From Phellopilus nigrolimitatus (taxonomy: Eukaryota > Basidiomycota > Agaricomycetes > Hymenochaetales > Hymenochaetaceae): a stretch of 41,289 nucleotides of DNA. The notes beneath the pieces were generated by a model. It did not search any database. It had not been told where the DNA came from and saw nothing but the letters and a program-made list of their open reading frames with translations. Of this stretch, positions 11,616 to 23,358 are shown piece after piece (positions within the stretch are counted from its first letter, which is position 1; every line of letters begins with the position of its first letter). The position numbers and the translations under genes were made by a program. The stretch covers positions 1 through 41,289 of the forward strand of contig JAJOHG010000231.1 of the NCBI GenBank assembly GCA_021029095.1. The letters are read 5' to 3'.

Positions 11616-14600
11616 ATGGAGGTGTGCCGCGTCTGAGCTGCATATACTCATGTCAAGCTATACTCACCCATATCTATGGCTCCTAGGCGCTGCTGGATTT
11701 CTCGCGCGAGCCACTCGATGTCGAGCTCTTTGACAGAATTATCATCGCGTTCTATTCTGGCGCGGGCCAGGAGGTGCGTCGCGCTATACGCCGACGTTTA
11801 TTGTCCAGTACTCACGCGTTTGAATCCACTTCAATCAGCGACAAATGGCCCAGCGGGTCTTGACTCAATTTCAGGAGCATCCAGACGCGTGGTCACGCGT
11901 GCCGGACATTCTTGAGCGTTCGACGCTCCAGCAATCGAAAGTGAGTGCCGCGATGTTGTCGTTCGCATAACTCTGCAACGCGTTCCTTCTTCGGCAGTAC
12001 ATCGGCCTTCAAATTCTGGAGAAGCTCATCCAAACGCGTTGGAAGGCGCTTCCTGACGGCCAGCGACAAGGTATATCCGGCGTTTATCTTGACTGCTGTT
12101 CTTTTTTTCCTGACTTACTACAGGGATCCGGAACTTCATCGTTGGCGTCGTCGTAAAGGTTTCCTCCGATGAAGCTACCATGCGGAAGGAAAAGTCCTAC
12201 GTGAATAAACTCAATTTGGCACTGGTTCAGGTTGGTCCTCGGACTGAGTATCTTTAGAGTATACTTATGGTTGTTATGTTAGATCCTTAAGCAAGAGTGG
12301 CCACACAACTGGCCAAATTTCATCCCAGAGCTTGTCGAATCATCCAAGACAAACCTATCGCTCTGCGAGAACAACATGGTCATCATGAGACTTCTCTCGG
12401 AGGAGATATTCGACTTCTCTGCGGAGCAGATGACGCAGGCAAAAACCAAGAATCTCAAGACGCAAATGTGTGGAGAGTTCTCTGAGATCTTTAAGCTTTG
12501 CTCCGAAGTTCTCGAGGAGGCGCAAAAGACGTCACTCATCAAGGCGACGCTCGAAACACTCCTTCGTTTCTTGAACTGGATCCCGCTCGGCTATATTTTT
12601 GAGACGTCCATTATTGATTTACTACTAACGAGAGTGCGTATTTTTATTAACGCGCGATATCTATAGCTAACCGGTACTTTTACAGTTCCTTGAAGTTGCT
12701 GAATTTCGGAATGTCACATTGAAATGTCTTGCAGAGATAGCTGCACTGAACGTAGGACCTGAATACGACCCTAAATTCGTCATTCTCTTCGCCATGGTTA
12801 TGACTTCCGTTAATCGCATGATCCCTCCCAACACAAACATCGCCGAGGCGTATACGAACGCGAACGACGCAGGCCAAGAGCTTGTCCTCAATCTCGCTCT
12901 ATTCCTTACTAACTTCCTCTCCAACCATCTGCGGGCCGTTGAGACTGATCAGAACCGCGATGTTTTGTTGAACGCGCATCTATATATGGTTAAGGTCTCG
13001 CAAGTCGATGAGAGGGAGATTTTTAAAATCTGTCTGGAGTACTGGCTGAAGCTGGTGGCGGAACTGTACGAGGAGCTTCAGACCTTACCAGTCGGTGATT
13101 CTGGGTTGCTCATGGGTCTGAGTCTAGGCGGATCGGCGGGAAGTATGCTCAATGGGATGCATCTTCGAAAGAATATTTACAGCGACGTACTCTCGAACTT
13201 GCGACTCGTCGTGATCGAAAAGATGGTCAAACCCGAGGAGGTAGGAAACGCTTGACTCTGTCCATCACCATGGCTTACCAGGCTGATTGAGTAAATAGGT
13301 GCTCGTCGTCGAGAACGACGAAGGCGAGGTTGTACGCGAGTTCATGAAGGAGAGCGACACTATCGTTTTGTACAAGTCGATGCGCGAATTGCTTGTATAC
13401 CTCACGCATTTGGACGTCCTCGACACCGAAACTATCCTCACAGAGAAACTCGCTAAGCAAGTGGATGGCTCGGAGTGGTCATGGAATAATCTGAACACAC
13501 TGTGCTGGGCTATCGGATCTATCTCTGGCGCTATGAGTACGTTTTCGATGCTTGAAAAGTCGTGTGGCCGAGAAAAACTTATCTAATTTGAAACCAACAG
13601 ATGAGGAGACAGAGAAGCGCTTCCTGGTAACAGTTATCAAAGACTTACTCGGGCTCTGCGAGATGAAGCGGGGAAAGGACAACAAAGCAATCGTCGCGTC
13701 TAATATCATGTACATCGTCGGGCAGTACCCGCGCTTCCTAAAGGCCCATTGGAAGTTCCTCAAGACGGTGGTGAATAAGCTGTTCGAGTTCATGCATGAG
13801 ACACACGAGGGCGTGCAGGATATGGCATGCGACACTTTCATAAAGATCGCGCAGAAATGCCGCCGCCACTTTGTCATGCAGCAGTCGGGCGAACAAGAGC
13901 CGTATGTCGACGAGATCCTGCGTCTTCTCCACCGAATCACGGTCGACCTGTCGCCTCAGCAGGTTCATACGTTCTACGAGGCTGTTGGATACATGATCTC
14001 TGCGCAGCCGAACAAGCCTCAGCAGGAGAAACTGATCGCCAGGCTCATGGAACTGCCCAACAACGCTGTGAGCTTCAAATAATCTTTTTTGTGGGCTTCA
14101 TTTATTAATGTTTTCAATCGAAGTGGGACTCCCTGATGGCTCAGGCAGCGCAGAACATGGATGTGCTAAGCAGCGTAGACAATATCAAGATTCTCGCCAA
14201 CGTGCTAAAGACAAATGTCTCTGCATGCACATCGATCGGCAGCTTCTTTTTACCACAGCTCGGTCGTATCTTTATGGACATGCTCGGGTTGTACAAGGCC
14301 GTCAGCGGAATCATCAGTGAAACCGTTGCTCATGAAGGTATAGTGCCTATTGGCATCCAAATTCTTTTCGATGCCTGATCACTAAGTATCTTTCCGTTGT
14401 GCAGGTCTGGTCGCGACAAAGACTCCCAAAGTTCGCCAATTGCGGACTGTGAAGAAAGAGATCCTCAAGCTGATGGAAACCTACATAAAAAAGGCGGAGG
14501 ACCTCGACTCTGTCAACACGAATTTTATGCCTCCCTTATTGGATGCCATCCTTGGTGATTATAATGCCAATATACCTATGGCCCGCGATGCAGAAGTGCT

Positions 14601-15655
14601 TAACGTCATGGCTACAATTACGACGAGACTCGGGGTTCGTCTATCTCGAACTCATTTGGATGTCAACGTGCTAATATTCCGTTAGTCTTTACTCACGCCT
14701 CAAATGCTGCCTATTCTCGAGGCTGTTTTTGAACCAACACTCAACATGATTAATCAGGACTTCTCCGAGTTTCCAGAACACCGTGTCGGATTCTTCAAAC
14801 TTCTCCGAGCAATCAATTTGAGTTGCTTTCCTGGTAAGCCAATAGAACCTCTGCATATCTAATATTCATTTTCTCATACAAGTCATTCAGCTCTTCTCGG
14901 GTTTTCATCTGCACAATTTAAGATGCTCATGGACAGTATTGTCTGGGCTTTCAAGCATACCATGCGCGACATCGCGGATACAGGCTTGAATCGTAAATTT
15001 TGTTCACGTTCTATGTGCACAAAACAGACAGTTAATCAAGTTTCATAGTATGCCTCGAAGTGGTGAACAATTTCGCATCAGCTGACGCACAGGTTGCGAA
15101 TGCGTTCTTCCAGCAGTACTTTCTTAGCATCACGCAGGACATCTTCTTCGTATTGACGGACGCGGACCACAAGAGCGGCTTCAAGCTGCAGAGTGTGCTC
15201 CTAGCGCGCATGTTCCAGCTCGTTGAAACCAATGCGATCCAGGCGCCATTGTTTGACCCGGCGGCGGTGCCGGACCCAAGCATGACAAATGCACTATTCT
15301 TGAAGGAGTACTGCGCAAATTTACTCAAGTCGGCATTCCCTCACATACAGCTGTTCGTTTTCCGTTGCTTGATCTCGCGCTCATGCCTTACTGAACTTTG
15401 TATTGCCGCAGGATTCGGATTCAGGCGTTCATCGCTAGTCTTGGAGAGCTCCACGGCGATATCAATCGATTCAAGCTCTCGCTACGAGACTTCCTCATCC
15501 AACTCAAAGAGTTCTCCGGTGATAACGCAGAGTTGTTCCTTGAAGAGAAGGAGGCGGAAGTGCAGCGCAAGGCACAAGAGGAAATGAGCGCAGCAATGCG
15601 CATTCCTGGCATGTTGAAACCCTCACAGCTCGAAGACAAGGACGAAGATATTTAA
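11616..15655 (+). CDS. CRM1: exportin-1 (CRM1/XPO1), copy A, with reactive cysteine (1075 aa)
   Basis: Exons 11616-11621, 11687-11773, 11839-11940, 11998-12070, 12124-12230, 12283-12633, 12686-13240, 13299-13536, 13601-14067, 14124-14337, 14405-14634, 14686-14833, 14891-14992, 15049-15352 and 15412-15655 make 1076 codons, normal for CRM1. The first exon is just ATG GAG; splicing gives [10 protein letters not shown], the family N-terminus. An importin-beta N-terminal domain, the Xpo1 domain ([16 protein letters not shown]) and the CRM1 central and C-terminal HEAT repeats follow in order, ending EDKDEDI. The protein binds leucine-rich nuclear export signals with Ran-GTP and carries cargo out through nuclear pores. 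[15 protein letters not shown] places a cysteine at about residue 526, equivalent to human Cys528, the leptomycin B target. The HEAT repeat around [15 protein letters not shown] is intact. A second complete copy lies in inverted orientation at 19313-23358. Confidence 0.96.
13930..14504 (+). repeat. 575-bp tract apparently identical to exportin B (inverted copy of 20476-21050)
   Basis: This is the copy A partner of the tract in exportin B. A partly homogenised stretch extends upstream to about 13705: long identical runs broken by a cluster of about nine substitutions near 13880-13929, suggesting patchy or repeated conversion. Confidence 0.85.
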
Positions 15656-15987
15656 TGTCCCTTCATTTTGGTGCTCTGGTGCTCGAAGATTCTACTTATT
15701 TTGTTTGACTAACTGTTTATTTACTCACTAGCCACTTTTCCCAACCCTATCAACAATGTCATATTCTCTCCCTGTTGAGAATGATGTTGCTAAGCTGTCA
15801 TTTTACCCTTTGCATTTGTGTTCTTTGTTGTTACTGTAGGATTAAGTCGGTACGATCAATGCTAATGTATAAATGTTTGGAAGGTTATAGATATTGCGAA
15901 TAAAAGACACGTATTTAGCCAAACTTTACAGGACGTTCGCCAGTAAACCTACAGTCACCTTCAAAAACATACTTCAGATAAATTGTT
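15656..15987. other. convergent 3' region of exportin A and the OTU protease
   Basis: A/T-rich DNA between two convergent genes. An AATAAA-type sequence (GCGAATAAAAGACACG) near 15895-15910 could serve polyadenylation of exportin A. Nothing else is visible. Confidence 0.45.
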
Positions 15988-17030
15988 CTATGATATTATA
16001 GCTTTCAATTGTTGGCTTATCGACCTTGGTCTTAAAGAATTATAATGCTGGCGAAAAGTTCAGATAAAAGTTCAGATGTATGGAACCCGACCAAGAACGA
16101 AGGACTCACCTCTCCAAGGCCATACATTCGGCGATGGAAACTGATGCGTACAACACGCTTATCATCACTTGTCTGATCCCCAGAAGGATTGTGCACAACG
16201 ACGGTCGGGTTATTCCACTGGACAACGTGTATAGGGACAGCGTACGCGCGGCTGAGCGCAAGAATCTCCGGCTCGCCGCCCCACATGCCCGAGCTGCGCA
16301 CATTCGCGCAGTAGCCCTCGAATTCGCGCGGGCCCATGATCCCCGCCCCATTTGCGCCCGCACTATCTTCGCCCTCAGCACTAGGCAGGAACGGAAGGAA
16401 GTCGTCCGGATGCGACGCCATGTACGCTGCGGCGACCCCGCGCGTCGTCGCGTAGTGTGCAAGCGCGGGCGGTATTATGTTCAGGAGACGCAGCTGATCT
16501 GCAATTGCAGCATACAAACAGTGGCCATCGGGGTTGATCTAGGGAGGACAAGACGTGAGAGAGCGGATAGCGGTTCACATTGGAGAGCCAACTGACCTCA
16601 TGCATTGACAGGCCTAGGTCATCACAAACGCCCTTGATTGTTCTCTCCTCCTCGCGGGCCTCTCTCTCGAGACGTGCGTCGGCCTCCTTGTCATCGGGAG
16701 TATATCGCGAGGCGTGTTCCGCCGCCTTACGCAGCTGCGCATTCGTAAGCCAAGACTTCTTGCGGAGCTTCATAGTCGACAGCAGCGAACCTTGCGTGCC
16801 TCAAAGCGAGCTCTGCTGTACTTTCTGTTGGACGAGGCGTCGAGCTCGTTGGCTTTGTCGTTGAGTTCGACTTGTTCAATGACCGCGGATGCTTCTTCTT
16901 GCTGCGCATCTGTGTTCGTGTCTATTTGTGCCAATATGTCGTCGAGGAGTCCATCATCATTGGCCTCTGGCAGAGATGGATCGGTCGTTGGGGGCGAGGC
17001 ATTGTTCGACCTTCTCTTTTTGGTCCCCAT
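15988..17030 (-). CDS. OTU2: OTU-domain deubiquitinase, OTUD6/Otu2 type (about 299 aa)
   Basis: Minus-strand exons 15988-16047, 16110-16538, 16597-16767 and 16791-17030 give about 299 residues, the family's usual length. After a charged, coiled N-terminus (starts MGTKKRRSNN) comes the OTU core: INPDGHCLYAAIADQL at about 138 onward. Asp141 and Cys144 fit the catalytic aspartate and nucleophile, and His281 in GEHYNSLR fits the catalytic histidine. Relatives cleave ubiquitin chains, and Otu2 acts on ribosomes during translation. The junction after FEARK is odd. The frame only closes if a very short intron is removed: 23 nt as annotated, or 32-35 nt with alternative AG sites. An indel in the assembly is the alternative. 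The catalytic half is unaffected either way. Confidence 0.85.
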
Positions 17031-18012
17031 GGTAGACTAAAAGATAGAATTTATTTCAGAGTTCGCTGACGGCTGGACTATCCTCGTCTGGCGCCACTGG
17101 CGCCACTCCAGTAAAGCCTACTACATAAGCAGTGATCGACGTCCGCTCAAATAAAGATCGTGCTATGTAATAATTACAACATGTACACTGAAAGTGAGGA
17201 ACTGAGGCTAAGAATCAACATGCACCTGTGTATAGGATACCATTCTTTTCTAGCAAGTGAAGAAGCAGCGCATGTCCTCTATCCACACTCACTGGAGGGC
17301 ATACTCTTGGAATTAAATGCGCAGGGAGTGTTGTTGTGAGTGCGTACATGTATCGCGGCGTACCCTGTCGACTTGAATAGACTTATCAATTGAAATAGTA
17401 AGATTGACTTCATACTTATGTGGTATGGGAGATAGGCGGTCTCTGATGTGGTTAAAAAAGAACATGGGTCAGGTTGACACCCAAGAAGAAACGTATATAT
17501 CTTACCCAGAATCTACCAAACAAGAGCTCCCGAATCGATACTTTCGCGACAAATAAATTGGCATCACCCGGCACGAAATCCTAGCTCGTCCCAAGCTCCT
17601 GCAAATTTGGCCTGCACATCGAGTCATCGTGTAAAACCTCTTGCGCCGGCGACAAAACGGTTCTCGTAGGAGATTCGATTCTCTAGTAATAAAAGACAAT
17701 AAACACCTGACATTTCCGCGTCCAAATCGTTTTGGAGTGGTGTGTTTTATGCAGGCAAGACGGCATTCATCAATGACGTGTTGAAGGTGGACAGTGGTTT
17801 CACCACGGCCGTCATGTACAGGTTCATCCCGTATTAGCGCTGAAATCAAGCCATAGCACATACAAAAAAAAGAGGGATTCTGGAGTAAAGGAGGTTCGTT
17901 GATCAAGTGTAACATAATAATGAAAATGGGAAACGTACTTTTCTACAGATTTTTCAGCACCGTTCAGAAATCGTACACCACGCATATTACGACACGTATC
18001 GTCTCGCGCTTT
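17031..18012. other. intergenic region, no gene recognised
   Basis: Nearly 1 kb separates the start of the OTU gene from the end of TMA20, both on the minus strand. It must hold the OTU promoter. A 137-codon minus-strand frame (17502-17915) shows no family resemblance and no splice partners. A TTCGATT motif near 17675 resembles a tRNA T-loop, but no cloverleaf forms around it. Confidence 0.45.
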
Positions 18013-18743
18013 TCATTTACTTATTTTCTGCATTCCCCACAGATCGTCCCCGAGGTATGTTATGACCTCAACACCTACACCCTTGTTAACCGCTTTCATT
18101 TCCTCCGTCCCGAGCTTTGTCAGCCCCACCGCCGCCGCGTGCTCCTTTCCTTCCGCAAAAATTGCAACAGGCGTCTCGGCAGGTAGCGCAGAGTCCTTGG
18201 GAGGTAAAGAACCACCTTGGGAGGTGAAACCGGGGCACATCATGTTCGCACCAGCGAGCAGGAAGCGAATCGCGCCGCGATCGACCTTGACGGGAGGGAG
18301 GATGCTTGGATCTGAAATGAGGCGCATTTAGTCGAGCACGAAACAGTATTAGATTTGCAGAAGACAAACATTTGTGCGTCAGGCTCAGCGTCGGGTACAG
18401 AGGGCCGTCAAAATGCTGGAAGAACAGCGGCTCGCCGTTCACCGCGTAGATTGATATGTGCTCTCTGCTATCGAGGCCCGATTTGTCAGTATATGTGTTT
18501 TGCGAGACTAATAAGTCTCATCTTGAATGACCATTTGACGAGGACAAGGCTTTCTTTCTTCGGCCAAATCTGCTCGAGCGTAATAGCATCGATTTTGAGC
18601 TGCGCGAGAAGGTTGGCGCGAATTGAACGCTGCACCGACGATTTGAGAATCGATTGGCCCGAAATGTCGCTCTGCGAGAACCTCAAGAACGGTCAATTTT
18701 GATAGGTTCAAGATTGTCGTAACGAGACTCACTTCTTGAACAT
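18013..18743 (-). CDS. TMA20: translation machinery-associated PUA protein TMA20/MCT-1 (185 aa)
   Basis: Four minus-strand exons (18013-18311, 18370-18467, 18532-18681, 18733-18743) encode 185 residues, as expected for the family. The start MFKKFSQSD is split by the first intron after 11 nt. KSSVQRSIRANL and WPKKESLVLVKCREHISIY match the MCT-1 N-terminal domain. From about residue 90 the PUA domain follows, with VDRGAIRFLLAGANMMCPG, VAIFAEGKEHAAAVGLT and NKGVGVEVITYLGDDLW. TMA20 works with TMA22/DENR on the small ribosomal subunit to release tRNA and recycle 40S after termination and in reinitiation. The second exon begins after a GAG acceptor, slightly weak, but the phase and the conserved lysine support it. 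Confidence 0.93.
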
Positions 18744-19312
18744 TGTGAGAAATACTCCAGAGCTAGGAGGGAAAGCGGAGGAAATTTGGCTTACGCAAAT
18801 CTCTGTAAGGGCGCTAGTTGTATGTAACCGGACTGCCATATTTAGTCATCCTTTAGCCGGATATGGGTCTTTTGCACATCGTGTGTTCCGAGGTAACAAT
18901 ATGCGTGAAGAAACTACATTATGTTTCTTCTCAGCGGCTACTACGCAGGTAGCGGAGGGACATGCTTCTGTATTCCGTCCCTCTTACCTTGCCCTTCCAC
19001 TTTCTATTGTGTCGATTTGTTTATGCGACGCTATTATGCAGTTAGAACAAAAACTCATCATGCACGTTATTCGATAAAAGCTACAATCATGTTCTGCACT
19101 CCTCTCTTCTAATCGTACATTTTGGGAAAATGCTAAAGCTAAAGACGAAAGCTCGACAGCGATAGAAACACAGTGGGCTGAGATTTTGGCGTGTCGGGGA
19201 TGCAAAGGGGAAGTAGGCAATGGCGGTGACGTAAAAATGTAAAATAGGACGGGGTCTAGTGCAGCGTTTTATACAGAAAGTCCATCAGCGAATGGGAAGC
19301 AAAATGTAATGA
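18744..19312. other. TMA20 promoter and 3' region of exportin B
   Basis: No gene is visible. The stretch should hold the TMA20 promoter next to 18743 and the 3' untranslated region of exportin copy B next to 19312. Short open frames here look random. Confidence 0.45.
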
Positions 19313-22300
19313 TTAGATGTCCTCGTCCTTATCCTCGATCTGCGACGGCTTGAGCATACCCGGAATTCGCATCGCCGCATTACGCTCCTCTTGCGCCTTT
19401 TGTTGCGCTTCCACTTCCTTTTCCTCGAGGAAGAGCTCAGCATTGTCGCCGGAAAATTCCTTTAGTCTGATAAGGAAGTCGCGTAGCGAAAGCTTGAAGC
19501 GATTGATATCGCTGTGAAGTTCGCCGAGGCTGATAACAAATGCTTGGACTTGCGCCCTTCATAACAGAAGCGACCGGTAAGCGAGTGCTAATAGGAATGA
19601 TAAAAACGCAGAACGCACAATTGCATATGCGGGAAAGCCGACTTGAGCAGATTGGTGCAGTATTCTCGTAGAAACACAGAATTTGAGACGCTCGGATCCG
19701 GGACAGTGGTAGGGTCGAACAAGGGCGCTTGGATCTGATTGGTCTCCACAAGCTGAAACATGCGCGCAAGAAGCACGCTTTGGAGCTTGAATCCGCTTTT
19801 GTGGTCTGCGTCAGTGAGGACATAGAAGACATCTTGCGTAATGCTCAAGAAGAATTGCTGGAAGAATGTATTGGAGACTTGAATATCGGTCACAGCAAAA
19901 TTGTTCACGACCTCCAAACATACTAAAAACAGCCAACGGTCAGAAAATAGAATTATTCGTTTGAGAAATCTGATTTACAATTTAATCCCATATCTGCAAT
20001 ATCACGCATGGTGTGCTTGATTGCCCAGATGATACTGTCCATGAACATTTTGAACTGCGTTGGCGCCATTCCAAGTAGTGCTAATGAGTAAGTCATAATT
20101 AGTTCGGTCGATATCAGCACCCATTAAAACGAAGGAGACAAACCAGTGAAACAGTTAAGATTGATAGCACGCAAAAGCTTGAAGAAACCAACACGGTGTT
20201 CTGGAAATTCGGAGAAATCCTGATTTATCATGTTGAGGGTTGGTTCGAAGACTGCTTCAAGGATAGGCAGCATTTGAGGTGTGAGTAAGGCCTAATGAGG
20301 TATTAGCATGATTTAAGTAAAACTACTTTCAGAAAGCAGACAAACCCCGAGTCTCGCCGTGAGCGTAGCCATGACGTTAAGTACTTCTGCATCGCGTGCC
20401 GTAGGTATATTGGCGTTGTAATCGCCAAGAATGGCATCGAGTAAGGGAGGCATAAAATTCGTGTTAACAGAGTCAAGGTCCTCCGCCTTTTTTATGTAGG
20501 TTTCCATCAGCTTGAGGATCTCTTTCTTCACAGTCCGCAATTGGCGAACTTTGGGAGTCTTTGTCGCGACCAGACCTGCACAACGGAAAGATACTTAGTG
20601 ATCAGGCATCGAAAAGAATTTGGATGCCAATAGGCACTATACCTTCATGAGCAACGGTTTCACTGATGATTCCGCTGACGGCCTTGTACAACCCGAGCAT
20701 GTCCATAAAGATACGACCGAGCTGTGGTAAAAAGAAGCTGCCGATCGATGTGCATGCAGAGACATTTGTCTTTAGCACGTTGGCGAGAATCTTGATATTG
20801 TCTACGCTGCTTAGCACATCCATGTTCTGCGCTGCCTGAGCCATCAGGGAGTCCCACTTCGATTGAAAACATTAATAAATGAAGCCCACAAAAAAGATTA
20901 TTTGAAGCTCACAGCGTTGTTGGGCAGTTCCATGAGCCTGGCGATCAGTTTCTCCTGCTGAGGCTTGTTCGGCTGCGCAGAGATCATGTATCCAACAGCC
21001 TCGTAGAACGTATGAACCTGCTGAGGCGACAGGTCGACCGTGATTCGGTGCAACAGGCGCAGGATCTCGTCCACAAACGGCTCCTGCTCGCCTGATTGCT
21101 GCATGACAAAGTGGCGGCGGCATTTCTGCGCGATCTTTATGAAAGTGTCGCATGCCATATCCTGCACGCCCTCGTGTGTCTCATGCATGAACTCGAACAG
21201 CTTATTCACCACTGTCTTGAGGAACTTCCAGTGGGCCTTTAGGAAGCGCGGGTACTGCCCGACGATGTACATGATGTTCGCTGCAACAATTGCCTTGTTG
21301 TCTTTTCCACGCTTCATTTCAACGAGTCCCAAGAGCTCTTTGATGACAGTGACAAGAAAACGTTTCTCTGTCTCCTCATCTGTGCAAAACTTGCTTAGCC
21401 GACTTGAAGCGCTATGTAAAATGACGACTTACTCATTGCACCCGAGATTGAGCCAATAGCCCAGCAGAGTGTATTAAGATTGTTCCAGGACCATTCAGAA
21501 CCATCCACTTGCTTGCTGAGCTTCTCGGTGAGTATGTTTTCAGTATCGAGGACATCTAAGTGAGTAAGATAGACAAGCAGTTCGCGCATAGACTTGTACA
21601 AAACGATCGTATCGCTCTCCTTCATGAACTCGCGTACCACCTCACCCTCGTCATTCTCGACAATGAGAACCTAAATGAGCAATTGTGAACATGAGAAAGT
21701 ACGCTTGCTACTTTTACCGAGAGAACTCACTTCTTCGGGCTTGACCATCTTCTCGATGACAACCAAACGCAGGTTTGACAGCACGTCGCTGTAGATATTC
21801 TTGCGCAACGATATTCCGCTCAGCATCGACGAGCCACCAAGATTGAGTCCCATGAGGAGACCAGAGTCGCCAATTGGTAAGCTCTGAAGTTCCTCGTACA
21901 ACTCCGCGACAAGCTTCAACCAGTACTCCAGACAGATTTTGAATACCTCCCTTTCATCGACTTGCGAAACCTTCACCATATATAGATGCGCATTCAACAA
22001 GACATCGCGATTCTGTTCGGTCTCGACGGCGCGTAGGTGGTTGGAAAGAAAATTGGTGAGGAACAAAACAAGATTAAGGACAAGCTCCTGTCCTGCGTCG
22101 TTCGCGTTTGCATAGGCCTCGGCGATGTTTGTGTTGGGGGGAATCATGCGGTTGATGGAGGTCATGACCATGGCGAAGAGAATGACGAATTTAGGGTCAT
22201 ACTCTGGCCCTACGTTCAAAGCAGCTATCTCTGCGATACATTTCAACGTTATGTTCCTGAAATCGGCGACCTCGAGAAACTAAAAAACAACAATGATTCA

Positions 22301-23358
22301 AGTTCTCGTTCGAAAATCTGAAGAGAGGCACTTACCCTGGTCAAGAGTAGGTCAATGATCGACGTCTCGAATATGTAGCCGAGTGGGATCCAGTTCAAAA
22401 AACGGAGGAGAGTCTCGAGTGTCGCCTTAATGAGCGACGCTTTTTGAGCCTCCTCGAGAATCTCTGAGCAAAGCTTGAAGATCTCAGAAAACTCGCCGCA
22501 CATTTGGTTCTTCAGGTTCTTCGTTTTTGCCTGAGTCATCTGCTCCGCGGAAAAGTCGAATATCTCCTCAGACAGGAGCTTCAAAATGATCATGTTGTTC
22601 TCGCAGAGCGAGAGATTCGTTTTGGAAGACTCGACGAGCTCCGGGATAAATGTCGGCCAGTTATGCGGCCATTCTTGTTTCAAAATCTGCCCTGAGTTAC
22701 TAAGATTTGTCCAGAGACAGGTACAAGGAGTCTTACCTGCACCAAAGCTAGGTTGAGTTTGTTGACGTACGATTTTTCCCTCCGAACAGATTGCTCATCC
22801 GACGAAACTTTCACGACGATCCCGACAATGAAATTGCGGATACCTAAAGTTCGCCCCTAGTCAGACACAGTCGAATCCGATACGAGCGACACAGACCTTG
22901 TCGCTGACCATCTGGTAGCGATTTCCATCGGGTCTGAACAAGTTTCTCGAGTATCTGCAAGCCTATGTACTGAAATGTGCGTCTGAGCTCCGCGCACCGT
23001 CGACCTGCAACACTAGAGAATAATAATTACCTTAGACTGCTGAAACGAGGAGCGCTCCAGGATCTCGGGAACACGCGACCACGAGTCTGGGTGTTCCTCA
23101 AATTGCGTTAGCACCTGTTGTGCCACTTGTTGCTGCAAATTGAAACAAATATTCGTCAACGTCAACATTCAAAGGCCTTGTCCAGGCCACAGCACGCGTA
23201 CCTCACTTCCCGCACCCGAGTAGAACGACATAACAACGCGATCGAGGAGTTCGACATCGAAGGGCTCGCGCGAGAAATCGAGTAACGCCTAAAATTAAGA
23301 CGATGAGCACGATGCGCAGTGCATTCAGCTCAACATCAGCGAAACGGCTCACCTCCAT
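19313..23358 (-). CDS. CRM1: exportin-1 (CRM1/XPO1), copy B, valine at the leptomycin site (1073 aa)
   Basis: Minus-strand exons 19313-19556, 19619-19922, 19979-20080, 20144-20291, 20346-20575, 20643-20856, 20913-21379, 21433-21670, 21731-22279, 22336-22686, 22737-22843, 22897-22969, 23031-23132, 23202-23288 and 23353-23358 give 1074 codons. Every exon matches copy A in length except exon 7, which is 6 nt shorter (GGSSMLSG against [10 protein letters not shown]). No stop, frameshift or broken splice site is seen, so it should encode a working exportin. The first exon is again only ATG GAG, giving [16 protein letters not shown]. The drug-site segment reads [15 protein letters not shown]: valine (about residue 524; codon 21323-21321) replaces the reactive cysteine. 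Flanking helices and the C-terminal EDKDEDI are conserved. Intron sequences differ from copy A except within 20476-21050. Confidence 0.95.
20476..21050 (-). repeat. 575-bp tract apparently identical to exportin A (inverted copy of 13930-14504)
   Basis: Reverse complement of this interval shows no difference from 13930-14504 in my reading. It covers the end of exon 9, all of intron 9 (56 nt), exon 10, intron 10 (67 nt) and the first 100 nt of exon 11. Outside it the two genes differ at many silent sites, and their other introns cannot be aligned. This is the expected trace of recent gene conversion. Confidence 0.85.

Noticed and set aside
17640..17700. TTCGATT motif resembling a tRNA T-loop
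   Set aside because: The 5-bp T-stem does not pair, and no anticodon or acceptor stem can be built on either strand.
17502..17915. 137-codon minus-strand frame with several cysteines
   Set aside because: No known domain, no supporting introns and no relation to neighbours. Possible but unsupported.
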